DNA of 64,000 bases from Polynucleobacter antarcticus (lineage in GTDB: Bacteria > Pseudomonadota > Gammaproteobacteria > Burkholderiales > Burkholderiaceae), in contig NZ_CP028941.1 in NCBI RefSeq assembly GCF_013307245.1, positions 310,001 through 374,000 on the forward strand. The letters run 5' to 3'. Made by a program: the position numbers and the translations under genes. Below are positions 49,251 to 59,125 of this stretch, in pieces. Below the pieces are notes generated by a model that was given only the letters and a program-made list of their open reading frames with translations, made no database searches and had not been told where the DNA came from. The stretch's first letter is position 1; each line of letters opens with the position of its first letter.

Positions 49251-49341
49251 TGGTGCCCGAGGCCGGAATCGAACCGGCACGCCCCTTTCGGAAAGCGACA
49301 GATTTTAAATCTGTTGTGTCTACCGATTTCACCACTCGGGC
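49251..49341 (-). tRNA. tRNA-Leu (anticodon UAA)
   Basis: The minus strand reads GCCCGAGTGGTGAAATCGG at the 5' end and CCTCGGGCACCA at the 3' end. The acceptor GCCCGAG pairs with CTCGGGC, the anticodon arm is ACAGA-TTTAAAA-TCTGT (UAA, bases 49307-49305), the long variable arm is CGCTTTCCGAAAGGGGCG-like, and CCA is encoded. Confidence 0.96.
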
Positions 49342-49472
49342 CCGCACGAGCAATAAAGCCGTACTCAATACATCAAGACAAATGATTTTAGCATGTACAG
49401 GTGTCCCTGGGCTTCAAGTCCTGTTTAGCCAAGCTTTGCCTCCCGAATAGGCAAACCCACTACACTATTCCC

Positions 49473-51938
49473 ATGAAAATCTTCCCCCCTAGAGCGGGTC
49501 TTAAAACCTTACTCAAGGGAACCCTCTGGCTGCTGTCTAGCCTAGTTTTGCTGTCTATCATTGCTGGGCTCATATACCTCTTATCAGCCCAAACAAGTAT
49601 TTCAGGTAAGCGCACCATCAAAAATCTGGGTGACTCTGTTGAGATCACGTTTGATGCGAGTGATATTCCCCACATTAAAGCGAAAACTGCCGCTGATGCC
49701 TTATTTGCCTTGGGTTACTTACATGCCAGCGAACGCTCTTGGCAAATGGAAATTAATCGTCGTTTAGCCAGTGGTCGTCTTTCTGAAATCCTCGGCAAAG
49801 ATACGCTTTCTATCGATCGCTTTATTCGTACATTGGGCATTAAGCGCGCTGCTGAAAAGCAATTTGAGCGCTACCCTATTGCTAGCAAACGATTATTGCA
49901 AGCCTATGCTGATGGGGTGAATACTGGGAACGCCCATTTAGGCTGGGCTTTACCACTGGAATACCTTTTAGCGGGCTCTAAACCAGGTCATTGGTCTCCT
50001 ACAGATAGCGTCGCATGGATGCTGATGATGGCACTAGATCTTGGTGGCAATTGGCAAAAAGAATTACTACGTCTTGAACTATCGCAATTCCTCACTACTA
50101 AACAAGTATGGGAAGTCATGCCTGCCTATACGCCGGGTGAGCCAGTCAGCAATATCGATTTTGCCAAGATGTATCGCGATCTGAATGTCTTTAATCCTGA
50201 AGTACTTACTAGGGATCAGAAATCTAAAAAGCTTCCCTCCACAGAGCTATCCCTGTTTGAGATCCCAGGCGGTAAAGAGGGCTTGGGCTCCAACAACTGG
50301 GCGCTCAATGGCAGGCTCACGAGTTCTGGCAAACCTCTACTAGCGAATGATCCGCATCTCGGCCTATCGGCACCAGCAATTTGGTATTTTGCCCATTTGG
50401 ATGCCCCCGGCCTGAATGTCATAGGCGCAACCCTCCCTGGAATACCAGCAGTAGTTCTGGGTAGAGCAGAAAAATTTGCTTGGAGCTTTACGAATACTGG
50501 CCCAGATGTACAAGACCTCTATCTTGAACAACTTGACCCCAAGAATCCTGGCTCCTATCGTGGTCCAGAGGGTCCACTCACCTTTACTGTACGCCAAGAA
50601 ATTATCGACATCAAAGGTCAGCCACCCTTACGCTTTTTGGTAAAGGAGACGCGGCATGGCCCTGTGATCTCAGAATCTTATGCGCGGGCTAAACGAGCGA
50701 TTGATACAGACCGATTTGTTTTAGCCTTACGCTGGACAGCGCTGGATCTTGAAAATCAATCCGTTGTGGGTTTGTTAGAAATGAATCAGGCAAAAGACCT
50801 GGATACTTTTACAAAATCCTTACGCAAAAATTATGCGCCTATGCAAAACGTGGTGATGGCGGATACAGAGGGCAATATTTCTTATCAAGCGGCTGGGGTA
50901 GCGCCTAAGCGTATCCTACATCAAGGCTTATACGGCGTAGCGCCAGCACTGGGCTGGGAAAAGCAATACGACTGGTCAAGCTATATTCCATTTGAGCAGT
51001 TACCGAATAGTCACAATCCTGACTCAGGTTGGATTGCCACAGCCAATCAGAAGATCTTGGCAGCCAATAATCCTAATCCACTCACTGGCGATTGGGAATT
51101 ACCCACTCGCTATGACCGCATTGTGGATCTCATCAAAGCTAAACCTACCCATGATCTCGCCTCCATGAAATCCATGCAGGCAGATACGCTCTCCTTAGGA
51201 GCTACACCATTATTGGAAGCCTTTAAAGCTGCGCAGTCAAAACATCCCTTAGCACAACAAGCAATCAGCTTAAGTAAGCACTTTGATGGTGATATGAAAG
51301 TGGATAGTATCGGCGCATTGATTTTTAATGCCTGGGTTGATCAGTTAACCCGCAATCTTTTTTCACGTTTAAGTTATCTCTTTACTGAGAACTATGGTTC
51401 GCGTAGTTTTAGAGATGCCCTGACCATACAAATGCAAAATCCTAACAGCCTATGGTGTGATGATCTGGCTACTGAAGTTATCGAAACGTGTGCGGATGCA
51501 TCAAATGCTGCATTAGGTCAGGCCTTGGAGCAACTGAGTAGGCAGTTTGGCAACAACCCGCAAGATTGGTCTTGGGGGCAAGCCCATACTGCGATTTCAG
51601 AGCATAGGCCATTGAGTAAAGTACCGATGCTAAATAGCGTATTTAATCTCGTCCAACAATTTCCAGGTGATAGCTTTACTATCAACGTCGGACGACTAGA
51701 GCTCCTAAAATCTCAGAACCCTTTCGAAACCAAGCAAGCCCCTAGCTTACGCGCCCTATATGATCTGGCGGACTTAGAGCAATCTCTATTTATCTATCAA
51801 ACAGGTCAGTCCGGCTGGGTTCAAAGCAAGCTTTATCGCAATATGAGCCCACTCTGGGCTAAGAATGAATACCTCGCTCTGCAAATGAGGCCCGATAGAA
51901 TCAGCAGAAAGCTGGAGCTCAATAGTCCACAAAGATAA
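49473..51938 (+). CDS. Penicillin acylase family (Ntn-hydrolase) protein
   Basis: This 821-residue protein has an N-terminal membrane anchor/signal (LWLLSSLVLLSIIAGLIYLLSA) followed by an alpha-chain region (IPHIKAKTAADALFALGYLHASERSWQMEINRRLASGRLSEILG). The beta chain would begin at the catalytic Ser in GLGSNNWALNG after autocleavage, near residue 275. LLANDPHLGLSAPAIWYFAHL and EKFAWSFTNTGPDVQDLY are typical of the family. Members are periplasmic N-acyl amide hydrolases, including penicillin G acylases and AHL acylases. The substrate cannot be read here. ATG 49473 is preferred over 49401, which starts near tRNA-Leu. Confidence 0.9.
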   Translation: MKIFPPRAGLKTLLKGTLWLLSSLVLLSIIAGLIYLLSAQTSISGKRTIKNLGDSVEITFDASDIPHIKAKTAADALFALGYLHASERSWQMEINRRLASGRLSEILGKDTLSIDRFIRTLGIKRAAEKQFERYPIASKRLLQAYADGVNTGNAHLGWALPLEYLLAGSKPGHWSPTDSVAWMLMMALDLGGNWQKELLRLELSQFLTTKQVWEVMPAYTPGEPVSNIDFAKMYRDLNVFNPEVLTRDQKSKKLPSTELSLFEIPGGKEGLGSNNWALNGRLTSSGKPLLANDPHLGLSAPAIWYFAHLDAPGLNVIGATLPGIPAVVLGRAEKFAWSFTNTGPDVQDLYLEQLDPKNPGSYRGPEGPLTFTVRQEIIDIKGQPPLRFLVKETRHGPVISESYARAKRAIDTDRFVLALRWTALDLENQSVVGLLEMNQAKDLDTFTKSLRKNYAPMQNVVMADTEGNISYQAAGVAPKRILHQGLYGVAPALGWEKQYDWSSYIPFEQLPNSHNPDSGWIATANQKILAANNPNPLTGDWELPTRYDRIVDLIKAKPTHDLASMKSMQADTLSLGATPLLEAFKAAQSKHPLAQQAISLSKHFDGDMKVDSIGALIFNAWVDQLTRNLFSRLSYLFTENYGSRSFRDALTIQMQNPNSLWCDDLATEVIETCADASNAALGQALEQLSRQFGNNPQDWSWGQAHTAISEHRPLSKVPMLNSVFNLVQQFPGDSFTINVGRLELLKSQNPFETKQAPSLRALYDLADLEQSLFIYQTGQSGWVQSKLYRNMSPLWAKNEYLALQMRPDRISRKLELNSPQR

Positions 51939-52033
51939 GTTGAAGGTGTTTAGAATAGTCATAGAGCATTTGAGTACACTAGCATCTCTACCCTACATAC
52001 CTAAATACCTACCTTCAGCATAGAAGTCACATC

Positions 52034-52441
52034 ATGAAAAAAATATACTCTCTCGCCCTCTTAAGCGCTCTTTGCCTTCTGCCGATTGCTAACAGTCATG
52101 CTGCCTGGAAGGAGTTAGGCTCTAATGAATTGATGGTGGTCTACGTTGATCTTGATACGATAAGTGATGTTGGTGAAAAGGCTCAAATTTTGTCGATGCT
52201 GGATTTTAAAAAACCAGGGCTTAATCCCAAAACAAAGCAGCCAGTCAGTTCAATCATCGGACTAAATGAATACAACTGTCCGGCTATCAGCTATCGCCCA
52301 ATTGAATATAAAGAATTTTCTGGTAACAAAGGTAGTGGCAAAGTGGTGTCTGACAACCAAACCCCCAATAGTGAATTTGAGCCCGTTCCCAATGAATCCT
52401 GGACGGCCGGGGTCTTCAACGTGGTCTGTCAGCGTAAGTAA
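52034..52441 (+). CDS. Exported protein resembling surface-adhesin E family
   Basis: A 135-residue protein with a signal peptide (MKKIYSLALLSALCLLPIANSHA) and a short mature domain: AWKELGSNELMVVYVDLDTISDVGEKAQILSMLDFKK and later NCPAISYRPIEYKEFSGNKGSGKVV, ending VCQRK. The W-K-E-x-G, Y-D-DT-I and C-x20-Y pattern matches small surface-adhesin-E-like proteins common in betaproteobacteria. Two Cys may form a disulfide. A putative lipoprotein follows after 23 bp. Confidence 0.72.
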   Translation: MKKIYSLALLSALCLLPIANSHAAWKELGSNELMVVYVDLDTISDVGEKAQILSMLDFKKPGLNPKTKQPVSSIIGLNEYNCPAISYRPIEYKEFSGNKGSGKVVSDNQTPNSEFEPVPNESWTAGVFNVVCQRK

Positions 52442-52464
52442 ATCTTCTATTGCAAAGGACTGCT

Positions 52465-52821
52465 TTGGCTTATCTTCGCCTGAGCTTACTGGGCATAGCC
52501 CTTCTTCTGAATCTCATGGGCTGTGCAGTACCTCTGATTGCAATGGGTGGCGCCACCTCTACTGCTAGTACAGTAGGTACCGCTGCTGCCTCTGCAGCGG
52601 TAGCCAACCCTATGACAGCGACCAGTTTGGCCTCTACTGCGGCTACGGGTAAATCTCCTCTTGAGCACGCTACCTCAGCGGCCACTAAAAAAGACTGTAA
52701 TTTTCTAAATGCCTTAGGGCCGAAACCCATTTGTACCGATGTGCTGATTCCGCCTGTGAAAGATCTGAGCGAGCCTTACCTCGGGCCTGCCGATATCGTA
52801 GCGCCTCCCAAGAATCCGTAA
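52465..52821 (+). CDS. Putative lipoprotein, 118 aa
   Basis: The protein has a lipoprotein signal (LRLSLLGIALLLNLMGC, lipobox LMGC) and a long Ala/Thr/Ser-rich low-complexity stretch (MGGATSTASTVGTAAASAAVAN) before a short polar end with two Cys and a Pro-rich tail. I prefer TTG 52465, with AAAGGA 5 bp upstream, over TTG 52450. Its function is unknown. Confidence 0.6.
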   Translation: MAYLRLSLLGIALLLNLMGCAVPLIAMGGATSTASTVGTAAASAAVANPMTATSLASTAATGKSPLEHATSAATKKDCNFLNALGPKPICTDVLIPPVKDLSEPYLGPADIVAPPKNP

Positions 52822-52875
52822 GTACGCGCATGTCGTAATGTATTAGTAGGAATACACAGCAGTCTAAAATACAGT

Positions 52876-53730
52876 ATGACTATAGAAAACTACTACCTCA
52901 CCCTTACTTGCAAAAATCGACCGGGCATTGTTGCTGCGGTTTCCACCTACATTTTTGAACAGGGTGGCGATATTGAAGAGGCACAACAATTTGATGACAA
53001 AGCCTCTAAGCGCTTTTTCATGCGCGTGAGTTTTAGCTGTGCCGCGGATGCGCATGTACTTAAAACAGGTTTTATAGAAATTGCCAATCGATTTGAATTG
53101 AGCTGGGATTTACGGGCTGTAAAAGAATATAAGCGCGTATTGATCATGGCTTCAAAACTAGACCATTGCTTAGTCGATCTACTCTATCGCTGGCGCATTG
53201 GCGAACTTCCTATGATTATCTGTGGGATTGTTTCTAATCACCCGCGTGAGGTATATGCCAGCATTGATTTTGCGGATATTCCGTTTCATCATCTACCCGT
53301 TACACCAGAGACTAAAGCGACGCAAGAAGCCGCATTATTAGATATCGTGGCTAAAGATAAAGTGGATATGGTGATCTTGGCTCGCTACATGCAAATTCTG
53401 TCAGATCACTTATCTACTCAGCTATCCGGGCGCTGTATTAATGTGCACCATTCTTTCTTACCGAGCTTTAAGGGTGCTAAGCCCTATCATCAAGCCCACG
53501 CACGCGGTATTAAGCTTATCGGCGCAACCGCACACTTTGTTACGAGTGATTTAGATGAAGGGCCGATCATTGAACAAGACGTCACACGTGTCACGCATGG
53601 CGATACCCCTGAAGATTTAGTCCGCAAGGGACGGGATTTAGAGCGCACTGTCTTGTCTCGTGCCCTACGCTACTATCTGCATGATCGGGTATTGAACAAT
53701 GGCGCTACTTCCGTAGTATTCTCAGATTGA
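52876..53730 (+). CDS. purU: Formyltetrahydrofolate deformylase
   Basis: This 284-residue protein has an N-terminal ACT domain ([34 protein letters not shown]) and a C-terminal formyltransferase-like hydrolase domain. The catalytic set is in [21 protein letters not shown] (Asn and His) and [13 protein letters not shown] (Asp). PurU cleaves 10-formyl-THF to formate and THF, balancing one-carbon units. The formate it releases is a possible substrate for the formate dehydrogenase at 31-36 kb. Confidence 0.95.
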   Translation: MTIENYYLTLTCKNRPGIVAAVSTYIFEQGGDIEEAQQFDDKASKRFFMRVSFSCAADAHVLKTGFIEIANRFELSWDLRAVKEYKRVLIMASKLDHCLVDLLYRWRIGELPMIICGIVSNHPREVYASIDFADIPFHHLPVTPETKATQEAALLDIVAKDKVDMVILARYMQILSDHLSTQLSGRCINVHHSFLPSFKGAKPYHQAHARGIKLIGATAHFVTSDLDEGPIIEQDVTRVTHGDTPEDLVRKGRDLERTVLSRALRYYLHDRVLNNGATSVVFSD

Positions 53731-53760
53731 AATGTGATTGCATGGCACTAAGATGACACT

Positions 53761-54114
53761 ATGATCTCCGGCCTAGTCCAAATACTCTTTTTTCAATCTC
53801 TTGGGGAGTTAATCTCTCAATTTGCCCTCCCGACACTGCCAGGCCCTGTCATTGGTTTAGTGCTCTTGATTGCTTGGCTGGTTCTCCGTAAAGGAATTCA
53901 CCCTGATCTAGCGATGGTGGCAGATGGTTTTAGTCAATACCTGGGGCTGTTATTTGTGCCAGCAGCCGTTGGAGTAGTGCTCTTTCTTCCAGAGCTTAAG
54001 GCCAATGCGCTAGCTATCGTGAGTGCCTTAGTGGGTAGCGTGATTCTGACGATTACAGTGAGCGCCCTCGTCGTACGTTTTCTTAGCCCAAAGACGAAAG
54101 AGTTAGATTCTTGA
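53761..54114 (+). CDS. LrgA/CidA-family membrane protein
   Basis: This 117-residue protein has four hydrophobic segments and the family pattern LGELISQFALPTLPGPVIGLVLLIAWL, followed by GLLFVPAAVGVVLF. LrgA/CidA proteins are holin-like and act with LrgB/CidB in murein-hydrolase control or pyruvate transport. The lrgB-like gene overlaps its 3' end by 4 bp. Confidence 0.88.
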   Translation: MISGLVQILFFQSLGELISQFALPTLPGPVIGLVLLIAWLVLRKGIHPDLAMVADGFSQYLGLLFVPAAVGVVLFLPELKANALAIVSALVGSVILTITVSALVVRFLSPKTKELDS

Positions 54115-54836
54115 GAGAGCAACATTCCATTGTGGAGATTTGGGTCTACCTCTCAGGCAGCCCCCTATTTGCGCTCTTTATTACCTTGGCCGCCTATCAA
54201 ATCGGCCTATGGATTTATAAAAAGGCTAAACAAAATCCCTTAGCTAATCCCGTTGCGATTGCCATCATTCTGGTAGCTAGCATTATTCAGTTTGTGGAGA
54301 TGCCTTACACCACCTATTTTGAAGGTGCTCAATTTATTCACTTTCTATTAGGCTCTGCGACGGTGTCACTAGCAATCCCCATTTATAGAGGATTGAGTAG
54401 TCTCAAGGGTCGATCTATCCCATTGATCGGCTCTTTAATTGCAGGCGGCTTGGTATCGATTATTAGCGCAGTCAATATTGCTAAATTATTTGGTGCTGAT
54501 GCGAGTATTACCGGTGCGATGTATCCCAAATCTGTCACCGCGCCCATTGCAATGGGTATTGCAGAACGCATTGCCGTTTCGCCAACCTTAACCGCTATCT
54601 TTGCGGTCACTACCGGCATTCTGGGGGCTATTTTGGCACCCTTTATTCTGAATGCTTTGGGTATGAAAGCATGGTGGCAACGCGGCTTTGCGATTGGTAT
54701 TGGAGCGCATGGCATTGGTACCTCGCGTGCCTTTAGTATTCATCCAGAGGCAGGCACTTATGCCAGTCTAGCGATGGGCATGAACGGCGTGATTAGCGCT
54801 GTCGCCATACCCATCATCTATCACTTATTCAATTAG
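54111..54836 (+). CDS. LrgB/CidB-family membrane protein
   Basis: The 241-residue polytopic protein has the LrgB signature, including LLGSATVSLAIPIYRGL, PKSVTAPIAMGIAERI, and the C-terminal GIGAHGIGTSRAFSIHPEAGTYASLAMGMNGVISA. The start is TTG 54111 overlapping the lrgA stop; a GTG at 54132 is an alternative. It pairs with the preceding gene. Its end overlaps the convergent aminotransferase by 8 bp. Confidence 0.9.
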   Translation: MREQHSIVEIWVYLSGSPLFALFITLAAYQIGLWIYKKAKQNPLANPVAIAIILVASIIQFVEMPYTTYFEGAQFIHFLLGSATVSLAIPIYRGLSSLKGRSIPLIGSLIAGGLVSIISAVNIAKLFGADASITGAMYPKSVTAPIAMGIAERIAVSPTLTAIFAVTTGILGAILAPFILNALGMKAWWQRGFAIGIGAHGIGTSRAFSIHPEAGTYASLAMGMNGVISAVAIPIIYHLFN

Positions 54837-56169
54837 ACTTCATCGCATCATCCACTGCATCCCCTAAGGCACTAATGAGATTTTCTACTTCTGCTGGTGT
54901 AGAAATAAATGGGGGGCCTACTGCGATGGTGTCGTTTGAAATTCTGACTAAGACACCTCTCTCGATACAGGCCTCTAGCACTTTCATAGCACGTAAGCCA
55001 GGCTTTCCAGGTACAGGTTCGAGCTCAACCGCCCCAGACAAACCGATATTGCGAATATCTAATAGGCCTGATTTGCCTTTCAGTGCATGTAAGGCATTTT
55101 CTAAGATAGGCTCGAGTGCTTTAGCGCGATTCACTAAATCATCTGACTCAAAGATATCCAATACTGCATGTGCCGCCGCAACGGGAATCGGATGGCCTGA
55201 GTACGTATAGCCATGAAAGAATTCGATCAATTGCTCTTGCCCGCCGCCACCCATAATCGAGTCATAAATATCGCCACGCACTAAGACACCGCCCATGGGA
55301 ATGACGCCATTCGTGATTGCTTTAGCAAAGACGATCATATCGGGGGTCACACCAAATCGATCTGCACCAAAATTCGCGCTCAAACGCCCAAAGCCAGTAA
55401 TGACCTCATCAAAAATGAGCAAAATGCCATGCTTCGTACAGATCTCGCGGATCTTTTGCAGATATCCTAGCGGTGGCACTAATACACCGGTTGAACCTTG
55501 GACCGGCTCCAAGATAACGGCAGCAATGGTATTGGCATCATGCAGTGCAACGATTCTTTCTAGCTCATCAGCTAAGTGTGCACCCCAAGTGGGCTGCCCT
55601 TTTGAAAAAGCCATTTGCGATAAATTGAGGGTATGTGGGAGGTGATCAACGCCAGGCATCATCATGCTGGCAAACATTTTGCGATTAGCAACAATGCCCC
55701 CTACAGAAATTCCTCCAATACCAACACCATGATAGGCGCGCTCGCGGCCAATCATTCGAATACGTGACGCATTACCTTGAACACGGTGATAACCAATCGC
55801 GATTTTCAGCGCAGTATCAACTGCTTCGGAGCCCGAGTTAGTAAAAAAGACTTTGTCTAAACCTGCGGGTGCTAACTTCACAATGCGACTGGCTAAAGTA
55901 AATGTAGCCTCACTTGCCATCTGAAACGCAGGGCAATAATCCATGGTGTCATATTGCTTCGCAATCGCTGCACCAATACGCGGATCTGCATGCCCTAAAG
56001 GAGAGCACCATAATCCAGAAAGTCCATCAAACAACTTTCGACCATGGTCATCAAAGTAGTAAGCTCCCTTTGCTGATTTCATGACTTTAGGATGTTGATG
56101 AAAATAACGATTTGGCGTGTATGGCAACCAATACGCTGACATATCAATTGGTTTTGGATTACTGGTCAT
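54829..56169 (-). CDS. Class III aminotransferase (omega-amino acid:pyruvate type)
   Basis: This 446-residue PLP enzyme has the family start YWLPYTPNRYFHQHPKVMKSAKGAYYFDDHGRKLFDG, the phosphate-binding FTNSGSEAVDTALKIA, the Asp in LLIFDEVITGFGR and the PLP Lys in VFAKAITNGVIPMGGVLV. It is most similar in pattern to beta-alanine/omega-amino acid:pyruvate transaminases. It is divergent from the SnoaL-like gene (87 bp between starts), suggesting shared control with the putative amine-catabolic cluster. Confidence 0.88.
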   Translation of the reverse strand: MTSNPKPIDMSAYWLPYTPNRYFHQHPKVMKSAKGAYYFDDHGRKLFDGLSGLWCSPLGHADPRIGAAIAKQYDTMDYCPAFQMASEATFTLASRIVKLAPAGLDKVFFTNSGSEAVDTALKIAIGYHRVQGNASRIRMIGRERAYHGVGIGGISVGGIVANRKMFASMMMPGVDHLPHTLNLSQMAFSKGQPTWGAHLADELERIVALHDANTIAAVILEPVQGSTGVLVPPLGYLQKIREICTKHGILLIFDEVITGFGRLSANFGADRFGVTPDMIVFAKAITNGVIPMGGVLVRGDIYDSIMGGGGQEQLIEFFHGYTYSGHPIPVAAAHAVLDIFESDDLVNRAKALEPILENALHALKGKSGLLDIRNIGLSGAVELEPVPGKPGLRAMKVLEACIERGVLVRISNDTIAVGPPFISTPAEVENLISALGDAVDDAMKSN

Positions 56170-56256
56170 ATTGAGCCCATATCGTCGAGAGAATATTTGA
56201 TACTATAGTATGAAACGTAAAGTCTCATTTTAAATGAATGTTTACCTCACAAAAGT

Positions 56257-56658
56257 ATGCAAAACACGATTAAACCCATTACCGTTAGCAATCTCGAGGA
56301 ATTCAGTGCCGCATGGAATCGCCATGACATCGATGCACTCATGAGTTTTATGAGTGAGGAATGTATTTTTCAGACCGCTGCCGGGCCGCACGCATGGGGT
56401 AGTCGCCATGTGGGAACTGCAGCAGTAAGAACCGCTTTTGAAAGCGCCTGGCTTCTTGTTCCGGATGCGCAATGGCTTCATGGAAAGCACTTTGTGCATG
56501 GCAATTTAGGAATATCGGAATGGACTTTTACCGGTACAGCTGCAGATGGTAGTCGGATTGAATCCGATGGCGTAGATATCTTTACGTTTAAAGATGGCAA
56601 GATTTTATTGAAAAATGTCTTCCGTAAAAACTGCCCAAACTTGCCATCTATAAAATGA
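56257..56658 (+). CDS. SnoaL/NTF2-like protein
   Basis: The 133-residue protein fits the NTF2-like cone fold: helical start (NLEEFSAAWNRHDIDALMSFMSEECIFQTAAGP), then GSRHVGTAAVRTAFESAWLLVPDAQW and strands ending SDGVDIFTFKDGKILLKNVFRKN. Such domains bind small ligands or act as isomerases and hydrolases. It overlaps the next oxidoreductase gene by 4 bp, so they are cotranslated and likely act on the same compound. Confidence 0.8.
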   Translation: MQNTIKPITVSNLEEFSAAWNRHDIDALMSFMSEECIFQTAAGPHAWGSRHVGTAAVRTAFESAWLLVPDAQWLHGKHFVHGNLGISEWTFTGTAADGSRIESDGVDIFTFKDGKILLKNVFRKNCPNLPSIK

Positions 56659-58070
56659 GCAAGACTATATTAGAAAATTCTCAGCAGGGATATGATCCCT
56701 TATATGATCCGCTGAGCTCTCCCGATATTGGCAGTGGCCGTGCATATGCTCCTAGTTATTGGGCTGCAAGCGCAGGCACTCCCCCACTTACTGATGGCCC
56801 CATTACCCAAGATATCGACACCGATGTCGTTATTATTGGATCCGGTTCAACTGGTGTCTCTACTGCACTGTATTTAGCGCAAGAGCATGGTATTGAAGCA
56901 ACGATTTTGGAAGCCAACCAAACTGCCTGGGGCTGCTCAAGCCGCAGTGGCGGACAAGGTCAAAATGCTAGCGGTAGATTATCGCGCTCCCAATGGATTG
57001 AGCATTACGGATTAGATGTTGCTAAAAAATTAGACCGTGAAATTTATACCGGTTTTGAGAATTTCAAAGAATTAACTCAAGAGATTAACTGTGATGCATT
57101 TGATGGTGGCCACCTGTATGTGGCGCATCGCCCTGAAAAAATGGCCTATCTTGAACAGGAAGCTAAAGTTCGGAAAGAAATTTTTGCTTACGATCCCAAA
57201 ATATTAACTGCCCCAGAATTACGTGAGCAATACTGCGATGACCGGGATGCTGCTGGGGCACTGTGGGAGCGAGAAGGTATTGGTATTCACCCCTTAAAAT
57301 TTACTTATGGACTGCTCCGCAAAGCACAAAGTCTTGGGGTAAAGATCCATACTGCTAGTCCGGTATCGGGCTGGGAAACGATTGATGGTGTTCACCATAT
57401 TCAAACCCCTGGGGGCATCGTTCGCGCCAAGCGTATTGCCATCTGTACCGGTGGCTATGGCATGCAAAAGATTAAGCCCATCAAAAATCGTATTCTGCCT
57501 ATCTTGTCTAACTCGGTAGTGACAAGGCCTCTTACTGAATCTGAGCTAACAGCCTGCAATTTTCGCTCTCATACTTTTCTTACCGATACCCGCACGCTAC
57601 GCTTTTATTACCGCCTATTAAAAGATAATCGACTTCAAATCGGTAGTCGCAGCGCAGTTAATGGTGCGGATGCCACGGCACCTCAGCACCTTGCATTGCT
57701 GACCGAAGCGATTGCGAGAAAGTTCCCCCCCTTGGCAGGTATTCCGATTGATTACTCATGGTGGGGCTGGGTAGATGTCAGCCACGATATGATGCCCCGT
57801 ATTACCCAGCCAGATCCAAAGAAAATGGTGTGGTGTGCGCTAGGCTATGGCGGCAATGGCGTTTCTTTTTCTACTTGGGCGGGCAAACGTTTAGCGGAGC
57901 GTATTGCAGGAGATAATACGCATCGCGAGGTATTTAAGCTCCCAATTTATAACTCTGCACTTCCATTTCCTAATCTGTTTGGTAAGGTAGAGTCCCAAAT
58001 GCTTGCCCCTTTTAGACGAATGGGGCAAAGTTTTCTTTATAAGTGGTACTGGTTTCAAGATGAGAAATAA
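56655..58070 (+). CDS. FAD-dependent amine/amino-acid oxidoreductase (DadA/PuuB-like)
   Basis: This 471-residue DAO-family flavoprotein has DVVIIGSGSTGVSTALYLAQEHG as FAD site, the flavin-linked SSRSGGQGQNASGRLS region and the C-terminal WVDVSHDMMPRI, CALGYGGNGVSFSTWAGKRLAERIAG. It resembles gamma-glutamylputrescine oxidase (PuuB) and related deaminating oxidases. The first 55 residues are an extra polar leader before the Rossmann motif, as in PuuB-like proteins. Neighbours suggest amine catabolism. Confidence 0.82.
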   Translation: MSKTILENSQQGYDPLYDPLSSPDIGSGRAYAPSYWAASAGTPPLTDGPITQDIDTDVVIIGSGSTGVSTALYLAQEHGIEATILEANQTAWGCSSRSGGQGQNASGRLSRSQWIEHYGLDVAKKLDREIYTGFENFKELTQEINCDAFDGGHLYVAHRPEKMAYLEQEAKVRKEIFAYDPKILTAPELREQYCDDRDAAGALWEREGIGIHPLKFTYGLLRKAQSLGVKIHTASPVSGWETIDGVHHIQTPGGIVRAKRIAICTGGYGMQKIKPIKNRILPILSNSVVTRPLTESELTACNFRSHTFLTDTRTLRFYYRLLKDNRLQIGSRSAVNGADATAPQHLALLTEAIARKFPPLAGIPIDYSWWGWVDVSHDMMPRITQPDPKKMVWCALGYGGNGVSFSTWAGKRLAERIAGDNTHREVFKLPIYNSALPFPNLFGKVESQMLAPFRRMGQSFLYKWYWFQDEK

Positions 58071-58104
58071 TTTAGTCAATATAACTGCCTTAAGGAGGCT
58101 TCCC

Positions 58105-59079
58105 ATGCATATGATTCTGCGTATCAGTTTGAGTGTTTTACTGTCATTCCAATTGTGCGGCTATGCTGCCGCCAATACCGATTGGCCAAAAAAGCCTATT
58201 CAAATGATCTTATCCTTCCCTGCTGGGGGCTCTACCGATGTGTTTGCGCGGAGTATTGCAGCGCCCCTTGGCGAAGCCTTAGGACAGGCTATTGTGATTG
58301 AGAATAAGCCTGGAGCTGGAGGAATGATTGGTCTATCCGCTGGAGCCAAAGCAAGTCCAGATGGATATACATTGCATTTCAGCGCCCTAACAAATCAAGC
58401 AATTTCGCAAGCCCTGTTTAATAATCCTCCTGCTAATTTAGAGAAAGATTTTTTACCCGTTGCGCTAGTGGGCTCTGTACCCCATATTCTTGAAGTAAAC
58501 CCCAGCGTCCCCGCAAAAAATATGACTGAATTGATTGCATTTATTAAATCAAAAAAAGGAAATTTCAGTTACGCCTCCCAAGGAAATGGCTCCCTCTCTC
58601 ACCTAGAGTCTCAGTTATTTATGGCACGCATTGGCGCAACAGGGGTGCATATTCCTTACAAAGGCAGTAGCTTTGCTTTACCAGATCTGATTGCGGGCAA
58701 TACCTTGATGATGTTTGATAGCTTAACGGCATCTTTGCCGCATATTCAAAGCGGCAAACTCAGACCCATTGCAATTGCGGCTACCGAGCGCTCTCCTTTA
58801 CTACCTAATGTGCCTACATTTGAACAAGACGGTATGAAGCAATTTGATGTAGAAAATTTATTTGCCATCTACGCTCCAAAAGGAACCTCTCCAGCCATTA
58901 TTAGTCGCCTTGAGAGAGAGATTCGCAAGATTCTCACCAATCCTGATTTCAAGACGAAGTTGGCTGGCCAGGGAATTCAACTGCAGTTTGCAAACTCTGA
59001 AAAATTGGCCGAAGTCACCATGAAAGAACAGGCTAAGTGGCTAAAGGTAGTGAAAGAATCCAACATTAAAGTGGATTAA
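58105..59079 (+). CDS. Tripartite tricarboxylate transporter substrate-binding protein (Bug family)
   Basis: A 324-residue periplasmic binding protein with a signal peptide (MHMILRISLSVLLSFQLCGYAAA) and the Bug signature WPKKPIQMILSFPAGGSTDVFARSIAAPL, IENKPGAGGMIG and VPHIPYKG-like GVHIPYKGSSFALPDLIAG. Bug proteins are very common in Burkholderiales. No TctA/TctB membrane genes are adjacent, so it is an orphan receptor. ATG 58105 has a strong ribosome site (TAAGGAGG at 58091); the earlier frame start at 58003 overlaps the oxidoreductase gene. Confidence 0.9.
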   Translation: MHMILRISLSVLLSFQLCGYAAANTDWPKKPIQMILSFPAGGSTDVFARSIAAPLGEALGQAIVIENKPGAGGMIGLSAGAKASPDGYTLHFSALTNQAISQALFNNPPANLEKDFLPVALVGSVPHILEVNPSVPAKNMTELIAFIKSKKGNFSYASQGNGSLSHLESQLFMARIGATGVHIPYKGSSFALPDLIAGNTLMMFDSLTASLPHIQSGKLRPIAIAATERSPLLPNVPTFEQDGMKQFDVENLFAIYAPKGTSPAIISRLEREIRKILTNPDFKTKLAGQGIQLQFANSEKLAEVTMKEQAKWLKVVKESNIKVD

Positions 59080-59125
59080 GCCCTCTCAAACTGACAAAAC
59101 ATCTTTCACAGGACTGATTTCATTC

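Noticed and set aside
49218..49280. Extended N-terminus of the exported protein at 48774
   Set aside because: It runs into tRNA-Leu; the first residues are translated tRNA sequence.
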